From NCBI GenBank assembly GCA_009602735.1, contig WELA01013479.1, positions 107,771 through 171,770 on the forward strand: a DNA stretch of 64,000 nt, written 5' to 3'. This DNA is from Mesotaenium endlicherianum. Lineage: Eukaryota > Streptophyta > Zygnematophyceae > Zygnematales > Mesotaeniaceae. The translations under genes and the position numbers were made by a program. Below are positions 14,769 through 23,009 of this stretch, piece by piece. Below the pieces are notes generated by a model. That model was not told the DNA's origin and searched no databases. It saw only the letters and a program-made list of their open reading frames with translations. Each line of letters begins with the position of its first letter. The stretch's first letter is position 1.

Positions 14769-17700
14769 GTCAGTCCTAGTAGGACTCGGGCTTTTTGAGA
14801 ATAGCGAGGGTATCACTAGCCAAAAACTAGACTGCACGGACAGGTGCAAAGGGAGTAGTGCTCATGATATATGGCAGCTAATGCTCAGCAAAAGAGCAGC
14901 TGTTGACTAATAAAGTTTTAGGTCAGCAGTGACTTACCAGCTTCCGGTACTGGAGGAGGCGGGCTGGCTGCACACATGATAACCAAGCAAATGAGGAGTC
15001 TAAGAATACACGTCTAAGAATACACGTCGTAGCAACTGGCCAACTATGACTTTTGTTTGATCACTAATCACCCAGAGACCCGCCCAACGATTCAAGAATC
15101 TTCGCTAAGGCCTGAGTTGGCAGAAGTATCACAATACCAGTGCAACATTGCCTCAACAAGGACTTGTTGCCTCCAGAAGGATTCTTTCATGCAGGAATAC
15201 GACTGCAATGTGTACATCTACGACGACGAATGTAATGCCTCGCTTTAAGAAGTGAGTTCGTAGCTGCTCCACAACAACGCACACCCACCAATGGACCCTA
15301 TAAAAAAGCTTTTGAATCCCGACACAAGGTTTCTCACTTCAAGTCCGTGCCTAACAGCAAAAAAATACTTTCCTCAGCACCCAGTGTCCACAACATGGGC
15401 TTCACTGGCAAGCTGCAGTGAAGAGTGGCAAATACTTTTGCTCACCTTGAGGCAAAGGTGGTGGTGGGGGTGGAGGTGACGCTGCAGCAATGAGACATGA
15501 CCAGGGGAGAAGGAATGTCGCAGAGTTAGTAACACAATGAGCAAAGTCATCGAAGCGAAGAGCATCACAACGTGCAATGCATTTGACGATTGAAAACCAC
15601 CGCAAGAAAGTGAATGTATGCAGCGCTCGACTGTCACATGACATTGTGGCAAGACGCGGCAACAGAGGCAGCTATAACCGAAGTATGACTGCTCACCTTT
15701 AGGGGGAGGCGGAGATGGCAGCGGAGGTGAGGCTGCAGCACACAGAGACAAATGGCAATTGATCAGAGGGTAGACTATTGAGAGTCTGTAATCGTGAACT
15801 ATGAACACCAAAGGTGCAACAGATGCGATGGGAGAGTACAGAAACAATGCAAGGAGCTCGTGCAACCATCAGACGTCAATGGAATCTGTCTGCGGGGCGA
15901 GTGGCACACATTGTCCAGAGAAATTGAGCTGACTTGCTCACCAGGCGGAGGAGGACTGGGTGCAGGCGGCGGAGGTGATGCTGCGTCAAACATGCCACGA
16001 TGGGGGCAGGATGTGTCAGTCAAGAAGCAGAATGCATCTCAGGCAAACTTCTCCTGCAGCACCCCTAGACGTACAGCACGAAACGAGGACAACCCCCCAG
16101 CATATAGCCACAAGCCTCAAACAATAAAGCACAGGCAAAAGGCAGAAGAAACATGAGACTTACCTGGGTTGCAGCCAGCGTTGAGGCACCAACTGAGGAT
16201 CTGGGACCGGTGGGAGTTGGCCACTTCTGTGCTGGCAGTGAAGCCCAGGTACACATACGGCTGCGAGAGGAGGGGGCACAGATCCAGCCCATAGACGAGT
16301 GCCGCACTCGCTATTGCCGGCTTCACGTAAGCATTGGACAGGTACACGTAAACTTGTCCACTCTGGTAGTCGATCCACACGAATATCTCTGCGCCGCTCG
16401 CCAAGCGGGGAATGTTACTAGTCGAGGTGCTCACAGAGACTGCAGAATAGCCAGTGTCTATCCCCACATGGTCGATTGTAGGGTCTGCAACCCGAGGGTT
16501 AGTGAAGAAGTCAAACTCTATGGCCACGCTGGGATCATACGAGCGAACACCGCCAGCATACCCCAATGTCCTGGCTGGCCCGCCCATGTTGTCGGGGACG
16601 GGCGACAGGACAAAGGTGAAGCCGTCGGCTGCCACAGAAGTGTTGGCCACGACGAAAGAGAACTCGGTCCTGAAGTCGATGTTGGTACACGCCGCACCCG
16701 ATCCGCTGAGAACCTGCAGGGGGACCATGTAGCTTGCCATGCCTGCACTACGAGCATCCGCGATGGCGACCAGCTGCAGGGCGGAGCCGGCCTGCTTGGC
16801 TGCTCCTTGCAGGACTAGCTGGGACATGTCGGAGAAGTCCATCAGAGTGAAGGCGTCTGCAGCAAGCAAACGAGGAAGCAGGGATAAAGGGTCACTCTCA
16901 TGAGGAGTCCTCAAAGTGCACTCCCATAACAGACAGGGCACAGGAGAAAATGCAAGCAAGACCCAAGCTGTAATCCCAAAAAGCGACACAGGTAGCCACG
17001 TGGAAAAAATCCAAGAAAGCCTGAGCACGAAACGTGTCATGCTTGTTGACACAGCAGGATTCTCCATCAAAGTCAGTCAATACAAGGAGACATCCAAGGT
17101 CACGGCTGTCACAGGGCACTGACCCGTCTTTGACTGGACAGGACCGGGAGGAAAACACAGTGACCATACCTGTGAAGGTTGTTGGCGCCGGCGTGGCTAC
17201 GGGGCCCAGACCTGGAACAAGAAAGAAGGGCGTCAGATAAGGCGGAGGAGGCAAAAGATAGAGACTGCACGCTGTACGCTCAGTGGCAGGCAACCACAAG
17301 CACAAAGTTTGGTGCACGCTTAGAGGACTGAAGCATCCATACCACCCCATCTGCTCCTGACACAGCATCCTCCATAAGCCCCACTCAAAGCTCAGGTCAG
17401 GAACAGGAGGGAGGCTCACCGTCGGGATAGCAGGTCGCGTCGTTCAGCCCCCAGGAGAGGATCTCGTGCCTGGTCCCTGCGCCGGTGGTTCCGGCACTGA
17501 AGCCCACGTAGTAGAGCGCCTTGCTGAACCGGGTGCACAGGTCTAAGGCAACGCTCTGCAGCGGGGTCGGGGGCTTGGTGGGATAGGCATTCACACGGAC
17601 GTCCAGGTGGGTCCCGTTGTAGTCCACCCAAGCATAGTTGAGCTCCCCCTCCCCGAACGAGCGGGAGTAGTCATTGGCCCACACGGGAACACCCGAGCAG

Positions 17701-19147
17701 ATGTCATAGTTCAGGTTGACCGCGACATGCAGGTTGTCGAGGTCGCACGCCGGGTATTGGAAGCTGTCAAACTCCACGCCCACTGAGGGGCCGTACGACT
17801 TGAGCCTGCCGTTGTCGCCCCAACCGAACGCCCATCCAATCTCCCCCAAGTTGTCGGGGATGGGGTTCAAGAAGAAGGCGATGCCGTCGCTGGTGTACCC
17901 CGCAACTCTTGACTGCCTGAAAGCAAACTGCATGCTGAACGGGACGTTGGCACAGCCGACGCTGGGGTCCTGCACGCGCAGGGGAACACCGTAGCTCGCC
18001 ATCCCCGCCAGCTGGCTCTTGCCGGCATCTGTCAGCACGATGGTGGAGCCCACACTGGCACTGCCGGACAGAACCAAGTCGGAGGCCGCCGATGAGAAGC
18101 TGCTGTAGCAGAAGGAGCCTGCCACCTCACATATGTATAGTGTCAGTCTTTGTAGGGTCCTGCTTCACTGAGAGTAGAGAGGGTGTCCTCAGCTAAGGGG
18201 GGGGGCGCCCAGGCAGGTGCAGGAATGCTCATGACAGGCGGCAGCTGATGCTCAGAAGAAGCATAGTCTGCTTGTGCACAAGCAGTTGTTGGCCGGCAGT
18301 GCCAGAGGTCACAGTGACTTACTAGCTTCTGGTGATTGTGGAGGTGGAGGCCCTACAGAGGCCAGCAATGAGCGATGCCCTGCTCATTGGCACGTCAACG
18401 GATTGCAAAAGACCTAGTCAGAAAGTAGCTGGGGTCAGAAGTTACAGAGAAAGAGCACGTCAAACTGGCCTGAACACCAAAGCCTGACAGATGCAACACC
18501 AATAAACACTTTTAGTGAGTGTAACGAAGCACATTGCTGAAACACGACAGACCCCAGAGCTGGTAAGAGGCCTCCCTGCCTCTTTCATCTGTAACTACAG
18601 AATGTTGAGGGGGTGGGACCATGATCTCCAACATATTGACGACGAGAATATCAAAAAGTGAACCGGCCTGACAGAAAGATGGAGGTACAATGCCACTGAG
18701 AAGGCAACATACATACTCGGTGCCCAAAGTAAGAGGGCAAGATTCAGCTTCTGGTCCTCTTGCATCTCAACAAGGTATATCTAGAAACTTCAGCAACCGG
18801 GCATTATTGCAGTCCAAGAAACTAGCAACGGATTCAGAACATATCTGAACATAAGATTGATTCTAAGAGCCTCGCACAATCCAGAGGAGCTCTGATTACA
18901 TCCCTTCCAGGACATCCACTATACTGGCCACCACATAATTCCACGCAGAGATTGAGAGGCACAGAGGATGTCCAGGCTGGGTCATAGTCGAAGTAGAGGG
19001 AAAGAGCTGATCAAGAAAGGGTGAAGGGCAAGATAGTTCACCTTTTTCATTTACTGTCGCTCCTGCTGAAGATATGGAGAGGAGCAGGATTGAAAGCCAC
19101 CATGCGGCCTCGACCCCATGAAAGAGTGACAAATACGCCATATGCAT
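1..19147 (-). CDS. Giant secreted multi-lectin / Pro-rich / fasciclin (FAS1) protein gene, 3' end outside window
   Basis: A single gene of at least 32 exons reads from a signal-peptide exon at 19042-19147 down past position 1. I joined exons by GT-AG sites and reading phase. All internal exons are multiples of 3 and all junctions are phase 1, so the frame is kept throughout. Order: signal peptide; Pro-rich mini-exon; four repeats of lectin B, linker, lectin A and four mini-exons; FAS1 domain 1; Pro-rich repeat exon; FAS1 domain 2. About 9.8 kb of coding sequence gives about 3,260 residues. Legume-type lectin domains bind sugars and FAS1 domains mediate adhesion, so a secreted wall or cell-surface protein with probable hydroxyproline glycosylation is inferred. 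The domains are clear; treating everything as one transcript is inference, supported by phase and by the absence of another start or stop. A split into neighbouring genes is possible but less likely. Confidence 0.8.
95..673 (-). CDS. FAS1 domain 2 exon
   Basis: 579 nt, 193 residues. After a short PPPPPP start comes a well-formed fasciclin domain: the H1-like TLLAPTDLAFAGIPDG, the YH-containing NLLRYHIIPQY, and the final GIISIQGIEAVLIPP. The loop SDSGSNAAGGSRRRLLSG sits at the position where domain 1 carries its large insertion. Acceptor GGTGCAG, donor GTAAGG after 95. The gene continues left of the window. Confidence 0.78.
1062..2138 (-). CDS. Pro-rich repeat exon between FAS1 domains
   Basis: A 1,077-nt exon joins FAS1 domain 1 to domain 2. 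Its first two thirds encode 17 copies of a 14-residue unit (PPILAPQTPSVTAP), followed by a less regular Pro/Val/Ser-rich stretch. CCAG acceptor at 2139 and CCAG/GTAGGA donor at 1061, both phase 1. Such P-rich sequence is typical of hydroxyproline-rich wall glycoproteins. Confidence 0.7.
1421..2135. repeat. 42-bp coding minisatellite, 17 identical copies
   Basis: The unit ggtgcagtcacagatggag... repeats every 42 bp from 1421 to about 2135 with no base differences that I can see. Being 14 codons long, copy-number change keeps the frame. Long open frames in several other registers over the array are by-products of the repeat. Confidence 0.95.
2476..4014 (-). CDS. FAS1 domain 1 exon with a large internal Pro-rich insertion
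   Basis: The exon is 1,539 nt (513 residues). Its first ~140 residues resemble a fasciclin domain (GVTVLAYTDGAADNLPPDVA, then VLGNTIMSVVRDGSVYFDAA). The last ~45 hold the terminal FAS1 strand motif (FLNGIVSIQGVDGLLIPP). Between them lie about 320 residues of Pro/Ser-rich sequence with repeated PPPxE/PPPS motifs, where FAS1 domain 2 has only a short loop. The usual YH motif is AGQ here, so the domain is divergent. Acceptor GTGCAG and donor GTAAGT are both phase 1. Confidence 0.72.
4329..5945 (-). CDS. Four Pro-rich exons linking lectin unit 1 to FAS1 domain 1
   Basis: Exons at 5895-5945 (51 nt), 5114-5152 (39 nt), 4687-4875 (189 nt) and 4329-4409 (81 nt), all phase 1 and Pro-rich (for example SPPPATPPPPATLLPQG and [21 protein letters not shown]). 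The last two are much longer than the mini-exons between lectin units, so this is the end of the tandem array. Acceptors are CAG and donors GTGAGC, GTAAGT or GTAAGC. Confidence 0.6.
6163..6849 (-). CDS. Lectin A exon, unit 1
   Basis: 687 nt, 229 residues, two fewer than the other A exons and the most diverged A copy (TTSKAADGLTF, FTNIGVADPTSDHVGID). Metal-ligand residues are all retained. Confidence 0.82.
7150..7191 (-). CDS. 42-nt linker exon, unit 1
   Basis: Encodes GLGPMATPAPATFTG. AG acceptor, GTATGC donor, phase 1 both ends. Confidence 0.63.
7416..8114 (-). CDS. Lectin B exon, unit 1
   Basis: 699 nt, 233 residues. A (TG)n tract (plus-strand CA repeat 8138-8174) lies directly upstream of the acceptor. 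Carries PVWANDYSRS as in unit 4, whereas units 2 and 3 have PVYASDYSRS, suggesting sequence exchange among units. Confidence 0.8.
8138..8174. repeat. (CA)n microsatellite at a splice acceptor
   Basis: An uninterrupted CA run on the plus strand, a (TG)n tract on the sense strand, about 25 nt upstream of the lectin B unit 1 acceptor. Confidence 0.9.
8399..9406 (-). CDS. Four Pro-rich mini-exons between lectin units 2 and 1
   Basis: Exons at 9368-9406 (39 nt), 9128-9163 (36 nt), 8872-8904 (33 nt) and 8399-8428 (30 nt) encode ASPPPPALVSPPPG, ASPPPSSPPPPEG, ASPLPSPPPPQG and ASPPPPTPEAG-like peptides. All are phase 1 to phase 1 with CAG acceptors. The third is one codon shorter than its counterpart in the 4/3 spacer. 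Confidence 0.6.
9569..10261 (-). CDS. Lectin A exon, unit 2
   Basis: 693 nt, 231 residues with complete metal-ligand spacing in EFDFFTN...ADPTIDHVGID. Ends at a GTGAGT donor after CNQ. Confidence 0.82.
10569..10610 (-). CDS. 42-nt linker exon, unit 2
   Basis: Encodes GLGPVATPAPATFTG between lectin B and A. AG acceptor, GTATGC donor, phase 1 both ends. Confidence 0.63.
10811..11509 (-). CDS. Lectin B exon, unit 2
   Basis: 699 nt, 233 residues, nearly identical to the B exons of units 1 and 3. The acceptor is TGGCAG, with a short CA tract upstream on the plus strand (11515-11527). Confidence 0.8.
11721..12755 (-). CDS. Pro-rich mini-exons between lectin units 3 and 2
   Basis: Intact mini-exons lie at 12717-12755 (39 nt), 12477-12512 (36 nt) and 11721-11750 (30 nt). 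The fourth, expected at 12222-12257 by comparison with 15446-15481, has lost its AG acceptor and is given separately as a dead exon. Because its length is a multiple of 3, skipping it keeps the frame. Confidence 0.6.
12222..12257 (-). pseudogene. Dead Pro-rich mini-exon (acceptor lost, internal stop)
   Basis: Aligned to the intact homologous exon at 15446-15481, the acceptor CTGCAG reads CTGCAA (one change at 12258 on the plus strand), and the first full codon TCA reads TGA. The donor GTGAGC is still present. The exon can no longer be spliced in at the old site, and would truncate the protein if it were. Confidence 0.7.
12932..13624 (-). CDS. Lectin A exon, unit 3
   Basis: 693 nt, 231 residues, with the full set of metal-ligand residues in EFDFFTN...ADPTIDHVGID. 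The donor is GTGTGT rather than GTAAGT or GTGAGT. Closest to the A exon of unit 2. Confidence 0.82.
13739..13780 (-). CDS. 42-nt linker exon, unit 3
   Basis: Encodes GLGPVATPVPTSFTG. AG acceptor, GTATGC donor, phase 1 both ends. Confidence 0.63.
13968..14666 (-). CDS. Lectin B exon, unit 3
   Basis: 699 nt, 233 residues, nearly identical to the B exons of units 1 and 2. The upstream intron ends in a long (TG)n/(TC)n tract (14690-14766 on the plus strand) just before the CAG acceptor. Same altered metal loop as other B copies. Confidence 0.8.
14690..14766. repeat. (CA)n(GA)n microsatellite at a splice acceptor
   Basis: CA repeats (to about 14717) followed by GA repeats (to about 14766) lie upstream of the lectin B unit 3 acceptor, in the same place as the CA run in unit 1. 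Confidence 0.9.
14938..15980 (-). CDS. Four Pro-rich mini-exons between lectin units 4 and 3
   Basis: Exons at 15942-15980 (39 nt), 15697-15732 (36 nt), 15446-15481 (36 nt) and 14938-14967 (30 nt) encode ASPPPP-type peptides. Each has a CAG acceptor and a GTGAGC or GTAAGT donor, and all are phase 1 to phase 1. They probably form extensin-like hinges in which prolines could be hydroxylated and glycosylated. Exons this short usually need strong splice signals, and the donors here are near-consensus. Confidence 0.6.
16164..16856 (-). CDS. Lectin A exon, unit 4 (legume-type lectin domain)
   Basis: A 693-nt exon encodes 231 residues. The strand SVAIEFDFFTN followed by PRVADPTIDHVGID keeps the five legume-lectin metal ligands in the spacing seen in concanavalin A (Glu, Asp, Asn, Asp, His). 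ADGFTFVLSPVPDNMGG matches the sugar-loop Asp region. A metal-dependent sugar-binding domain is therefore plausible; the ligand is unknown. Confidence 0.82.
17170..17211 (-). CDS. 42-nt linker exon, unit 4
   Basis: Encodes GLGPVATPAPTTFTG between the B and A lectin exons, flanked by an AG acceptor at 17212 and a GTATGG donor. Phase 1 at both ends. The same exon recurs in all four units. Confidence 0.65.
17420..18118 (-). CDS. Lectin B exon, unit 4 (legume-type lectin domain)
   Basis: A 699-nt exon encodes 233 residues of a legume-type lectin fold. Visible family hallmarks are the DGIAFFLNPIPDNLGE segment and the VGVEFDSFQYPACD strand that normally carries Mn/Ca ligands, plus an NYAWVDYNG strand. 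The metal loop is altered relative to the A-type: the Asn expected four residues after the metal Asp is Tyr. This unit differs slightly from units 1-3 (for example DPSVGCAN in place of DTSSGCVN and GKSQLAG in place of GLSKLAG), making it the most diverged B copy. Confidence 0.8.
18323..18352 (-). CDS. Exon 2: Pro-rich mini-exon
   Basis: A 30-nt exon between a CTGTAG acceptor and a GTAAGT donor encodes a short stretch like GPPPPQSPEAS. Phase 1 at both ends. It has the same place and length as the 30-nt mini-exon before each other lectin B exon (14938-14967, 11721-11750, 8399-8428). Confidence 0.65.
19042..19147 (-). CDS. Exon 1 of the lectin-FAS1 gene: start codon and signal peptide
   Basis: The ATG at 19147 opens a short frame with a hydrophobic core (WWLSILLLSISSAG) followed by ATVNEKG and a GTGAAC donor just after 19042. 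The exon is 106 nt, so it ends in phase 1, matching the next exon. A second in-frame ATG lies two codons later. The hydrophobic segment and small residues after it fit a cleavable secretion signal. Intron 1 (18353-19041) contains nothing else recognised. Confidence 0.7.
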
Positions 19148-21636
19148 TATGCTGGCGCTTGGCTATCTGAAATGTTTTCTGAAGGACTTACAATTCTTGG
19201 CTATGGCCACAATCAGTGCCTGCAAACCACACATAAACCACACTCAAGGTGACTTATCACCCTGTAGAAAAAGCCCAAAAAAGAAAATTGGATCATGTCA
19301 ACCAAGCACTCAAACCCTGACCGAAATGTTTTAGCTCTGAAATTGGAGATGAAGTGTGAAGGATATATTCGTGACTTATTTGTTACACTTCTAAATACCT
19401 GAGTTGTTCACATACGCAAACAAAAAAAGTTTGACTGCGGACGCTGGAGCCTCTATCTGAGACGTCCAAGGGGATAACGGTTAGTACACATATTCCATAC
19501 ACTTCCTTCTCCTTCATCAGCACAAACTTTACGCTTTGCACACTGTTTCTTTTAAATCAATGAATTGCCACGCATGTGCAAAGAAAGCGAAGAATGCCAC
19601 ACCTGCAGCTCAGACTACCAACCCCAGTATCAAACGCGGAAACATGAGCAAAGATGTGTGACAGACAGACCTTCCCAGAGTGGAGGAGACAAGATTGTTC
19701 TTCCCAGTGTATATCTCCGGTAGATGCTTACAGAAGGAGCTTGACCAAGACGCTAACGTAGAAGTCCAGATACTTGAGCAACAAAATTCTAGCCCTATCA
19801 TTCCCCACATGTACAAAGCTGTATAGATGCATCTAGATGGCTAGATTGTAGTAGACTGCATGTGTAAACAGCTACAAAACAATGTTCAACAACAAATGTT
19901 TTTCGTACCATCACCCTTCATGGAACTTCACCACTCGCGCCCCTATATCGACAACATGGTACACATCTTTGCAGCTTGGGTAGCTGAAGCTAATATTCGC
20001 TAACTCTTGCCCCTCAAGCATAACCTGGAGATAGGGGTACAAACAGTAATTTGCCACTTGCAACATAAAAAGGTCCCGATGTGCAGACTGTCGTATCAGG
20101 CATGGACTTTGTAACCTTTCACATGCATTCAGAAGCTGCATGGCAGCCATGTGGCCCACTACTACTATCTGTATGTGATTCTTTCATCCCTTAGTACACG
20201 TCAAGACTTATTCATGAAGAATATTTTCCAGTCCGAGCTGGTCATCTACCGGGAAGAACGGTTGAGGGCAAACGAACCATTTAGAGAGTCGTCAGTGGTG
20301 ATGAGTGGGCAGAAAACACCCCCAAGGTGCGCTATAGACAACATATCTTCGAACATCTTTCAAGTTTTCACGTTGATGGGAGGCTTTCTGTAGGAAAGCG
20401 GGTGGGAGTCAACACCTTCAAGAGATGATTACCAGCAGCCATGGATGCAATAGGCCCGAAGGAAGTCGACTGCATCCTTAGCACGCGAGATATTGCGTGA
20501 GCGCTGAGGGCAAGAGCAATTCCCAGGCAAGAATCACGTGTGGTCGACAAGGGGGCTGTCGTAAAACCGCGTCTGGGGGTGGACCGTGGAAGCTTGTGGA
20601 AGCCGGTGATGCTGGGAACGAGTCAAGTGGATCCCCCAAAAGCTGGTGACACCAGGTGACACCCGGTGAAATTGGTGAAAGTGTGTGAAACTCGGAAATT
20701 ATTTGCTCTTACATGGGCGATGCCAACCTTCGCGCGTTGACTCTGACAAGCCACTCATGCGCATGCATGTAGCGTACGTAGTCGTCTAGATTCTTGTGTA
20801 CTCTCCAACCTCTTGGAAGTGCTCGAAAGCAGAATGCCAACAAGTGGCAGTATTGAAACACCTCAAATCTCATCAAATCTAACTCCTTCGCTTCGTACAT
20901 GCTCATTGCTCACATGCTGTATCCGCATATTCGGCTCACTTCGAGCTGCTTTGTGTTACTTCGAACCAGGGGGGGATATATAGTCACAAAAACCTTGAAC
21001 TGCCTTGAACCCTACTTTATCTACTATATGGGTGCTCTATTGCCTCCATCTTTGTTTTCATGCTCGCTCTTTCTTGCGTGATTTTAAGTCACTTCGCAGT
21101 TCCCGCCCAGGTTCTTCATGGATTGTAATTTGTCCCCCCCTGCTTCGAGCAATTCGTTCGACTGCTGTCTTTACCGCCATCTGCTGTTGACCAAAAGACG
21201 ACCTATCTTGTCTCTTATAGCAAAGCGGCCAAAATTGACGTCGTTTCTCGTTAAATTCCAACTACCACGAGGGAACCAAACTTTCTACTCGAGGATGTGT
21301 TTATTTCGGTTTTGTTCACAAGAAAGCGATTCGGGCACCTTTCGGAAATCGCTAGATTGCAACTCCCGTACCGCTTACGCGCGTGCGCAGCCGGCTGGTT
21401 GGCAGCTTTGAAACCCATCCGAATGCGACAAGTATTGAATGGGATCAGGGATATACGGCAAATGTTCGAAGTTTATTCGAAAATTACGTGAGTGTCCCCC
21501 CGGGCCCCGATGGGCTTGGAGCCCTTCCAAGTTCCAAGCCCTTCCAAATATGAGCCAATATCACCATCTATCACACTATCATGCATACAGTGTTTACCTA
21601 TGAGAAACGATGGACTTCGACCAGCCCGTGGACTAG
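19148..21636. other. Intergenic spacer upstream of the lectin-FAS1 gene
   Basis: About 2.5 kb with no convincing gene. It should hold the promoter of the minus-strand lectin gene. A GGTGA-rich stretch lies near 20610-20690 and a tatata stretch near 20976; I cannot assign either a function. Open frames here are short and unlike known proteins. Confidence 0.5.
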
Positions 21637-22888
21637 TGTCACGACTGCTCCCCACTTGACGGTGCCGCACGCGCATCTCAAGTCACGGCCGCCCAGGTAC
21701 GGGAAGTCAGCATTAACTCACCGACCAGAGGACCGAGTCAGCGGCCATGTTGAGTCGTTGTCACTGTCAAAGTGGTCACGACACGTCACAACCACACCCC
21801 AGGATGGGATGGGGATGTGGACCGAGTGGCCAGCCGAAAGGCTAGGGACATGGAACCAGCAATGAGCTAGACTAGCAAGTGCCAAGAAAGGTACTGATCA
21901 ATCGGCTATCCAAGCCAGTACAGCAGGGATGCTGCAAAGGGCGTTGTGTGCCACCTCGGCTAGGCCCTCAGGTGATCGGTCACACGGCCTGAGCGTTCAT
22001 CCTAAACGCTGTCGGCCAGCCACGTAGGCGTGATTGTCAGCTGGAAGGCTAAGTGGTCACGCGCAACAATTCCAATGCATGCATGCATGCATGCTGAACG
22101 ACAACTTCTAAGCTGTGAGAGAACTGCCAGGTAAAGCCGGCATGCAAGCTAAGCACGGTAGCTAAGCACTGGCATTCTCGAGAGAGGATAATGTGTGGTG
22201 CCTGTAAAAGGCACGAGCCCTGCCTGAAGCTGCCTCATTCTTGCCCGCATCGTTGTCGAAGGAAGCTAAAGAAGCAGAAGGAGCGCAAAGAAGAAGGAGT
22301 TCCCAAGGCCATAGAAGAGCCAGGGCGCCACGCTTCTGCCGACGCTGGAAGATTTCGCCCTAAAGTGTATCATAGAAAGGATAGACCTCAGGAGTTCCCA
22401 AGAGAGGATCTCACTGGTAGTAAGTAGAGAGCTGCAAAATAGAATATGCTAGGGGATTAGCACAGATTGGGTCAAACGTCACCAGCGTGCGAAGGTCACT
22501 TAAAATGGTGAGTGCTGTGTTAGTTTCCAAGTTCTCACAAGTCTCCATTGTCGAAAGTGTCCATTGTCGAATTGCTGATAGCAAGAGTAGTATTGACAAG
22601 CAAAAGCTCTCAGCGAAGAACTGAGTGAGCCCAGCCAAGCAGTGAAGAGTTGTTAAGGCGCGATATTGAGCGAAGAACTCAGACCAGGCTTGCATAGATG
22701 TGCAGTTCAGAGTTTTGTAAGCTGTCACTTGTGGAAGTTAAGCGAAAGCCTTGAAGGACAATTTTCTCTGAACTTGACATTGCCTGTTGAGCTGCTTAGA
22801 CGTGATTTCTGCAAACTACCAACTTGTGCATTCTGTAAACCCTCAACTTGGGCGAAAGCCTGTGTAGAAGTAAGACGCTTCTGTCCTA
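21637..22888 (+). repeat. Left LTR of the outer element, lacking its first ~290 bp
   Basis: Matches 46625-49010 (minus the insertion there) from TGTCACGACTG to cttctgtccta. The first ~290 bp of the full LTR are missing here but present at 49013-49305. Contains a (GCAT)n run near 22075-22093. Confidence 0.8.
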
Positions 22889-23009
22889 CTTCTGAGAACT
22901 TGGTTGATTGGTTCAGGTGAACAAGAATTCCCAAGTCAGTTGGGGATTGAGGCCTGTGAAGGCTGCCGGTGTCCAACCTGGAAAGGGACCCGGAGAAATT
23001 TAACTGTAT

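Larger units (their letters stand above)
6163..18118 (-). repeat. Four tandem ~3.3-kb lectin units
   Basis: Each unit holds lectin B (699 nt), a 42-nt linker exon, lectin A (687-693 nt) and four mini-exons with conserved lengths (39, 36, 36 or 33, 30 nt). B exons start at 18118, 14666, 11509 and 8114, giving periods of 3.4, 3.2 and 3.4 kb. Introns are also duplicated; for example 11860-12260 resembles 15040-15485. Confidence 0.9.

Noticed and set aside
9324-16818. Plus-strand open frames over lectin A exons (about 220 residues, repeated in units 2-4)
   Set aside because: Antisense shadows of the conserved lectin exons; no splice context and no family resemblance.
19148-21636. Small open frames upstream of the lectin gene (for example 20368-20550 minus, 21118-21411 plus)
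   Set aside because: Short, without recognisable domains or splice partners.
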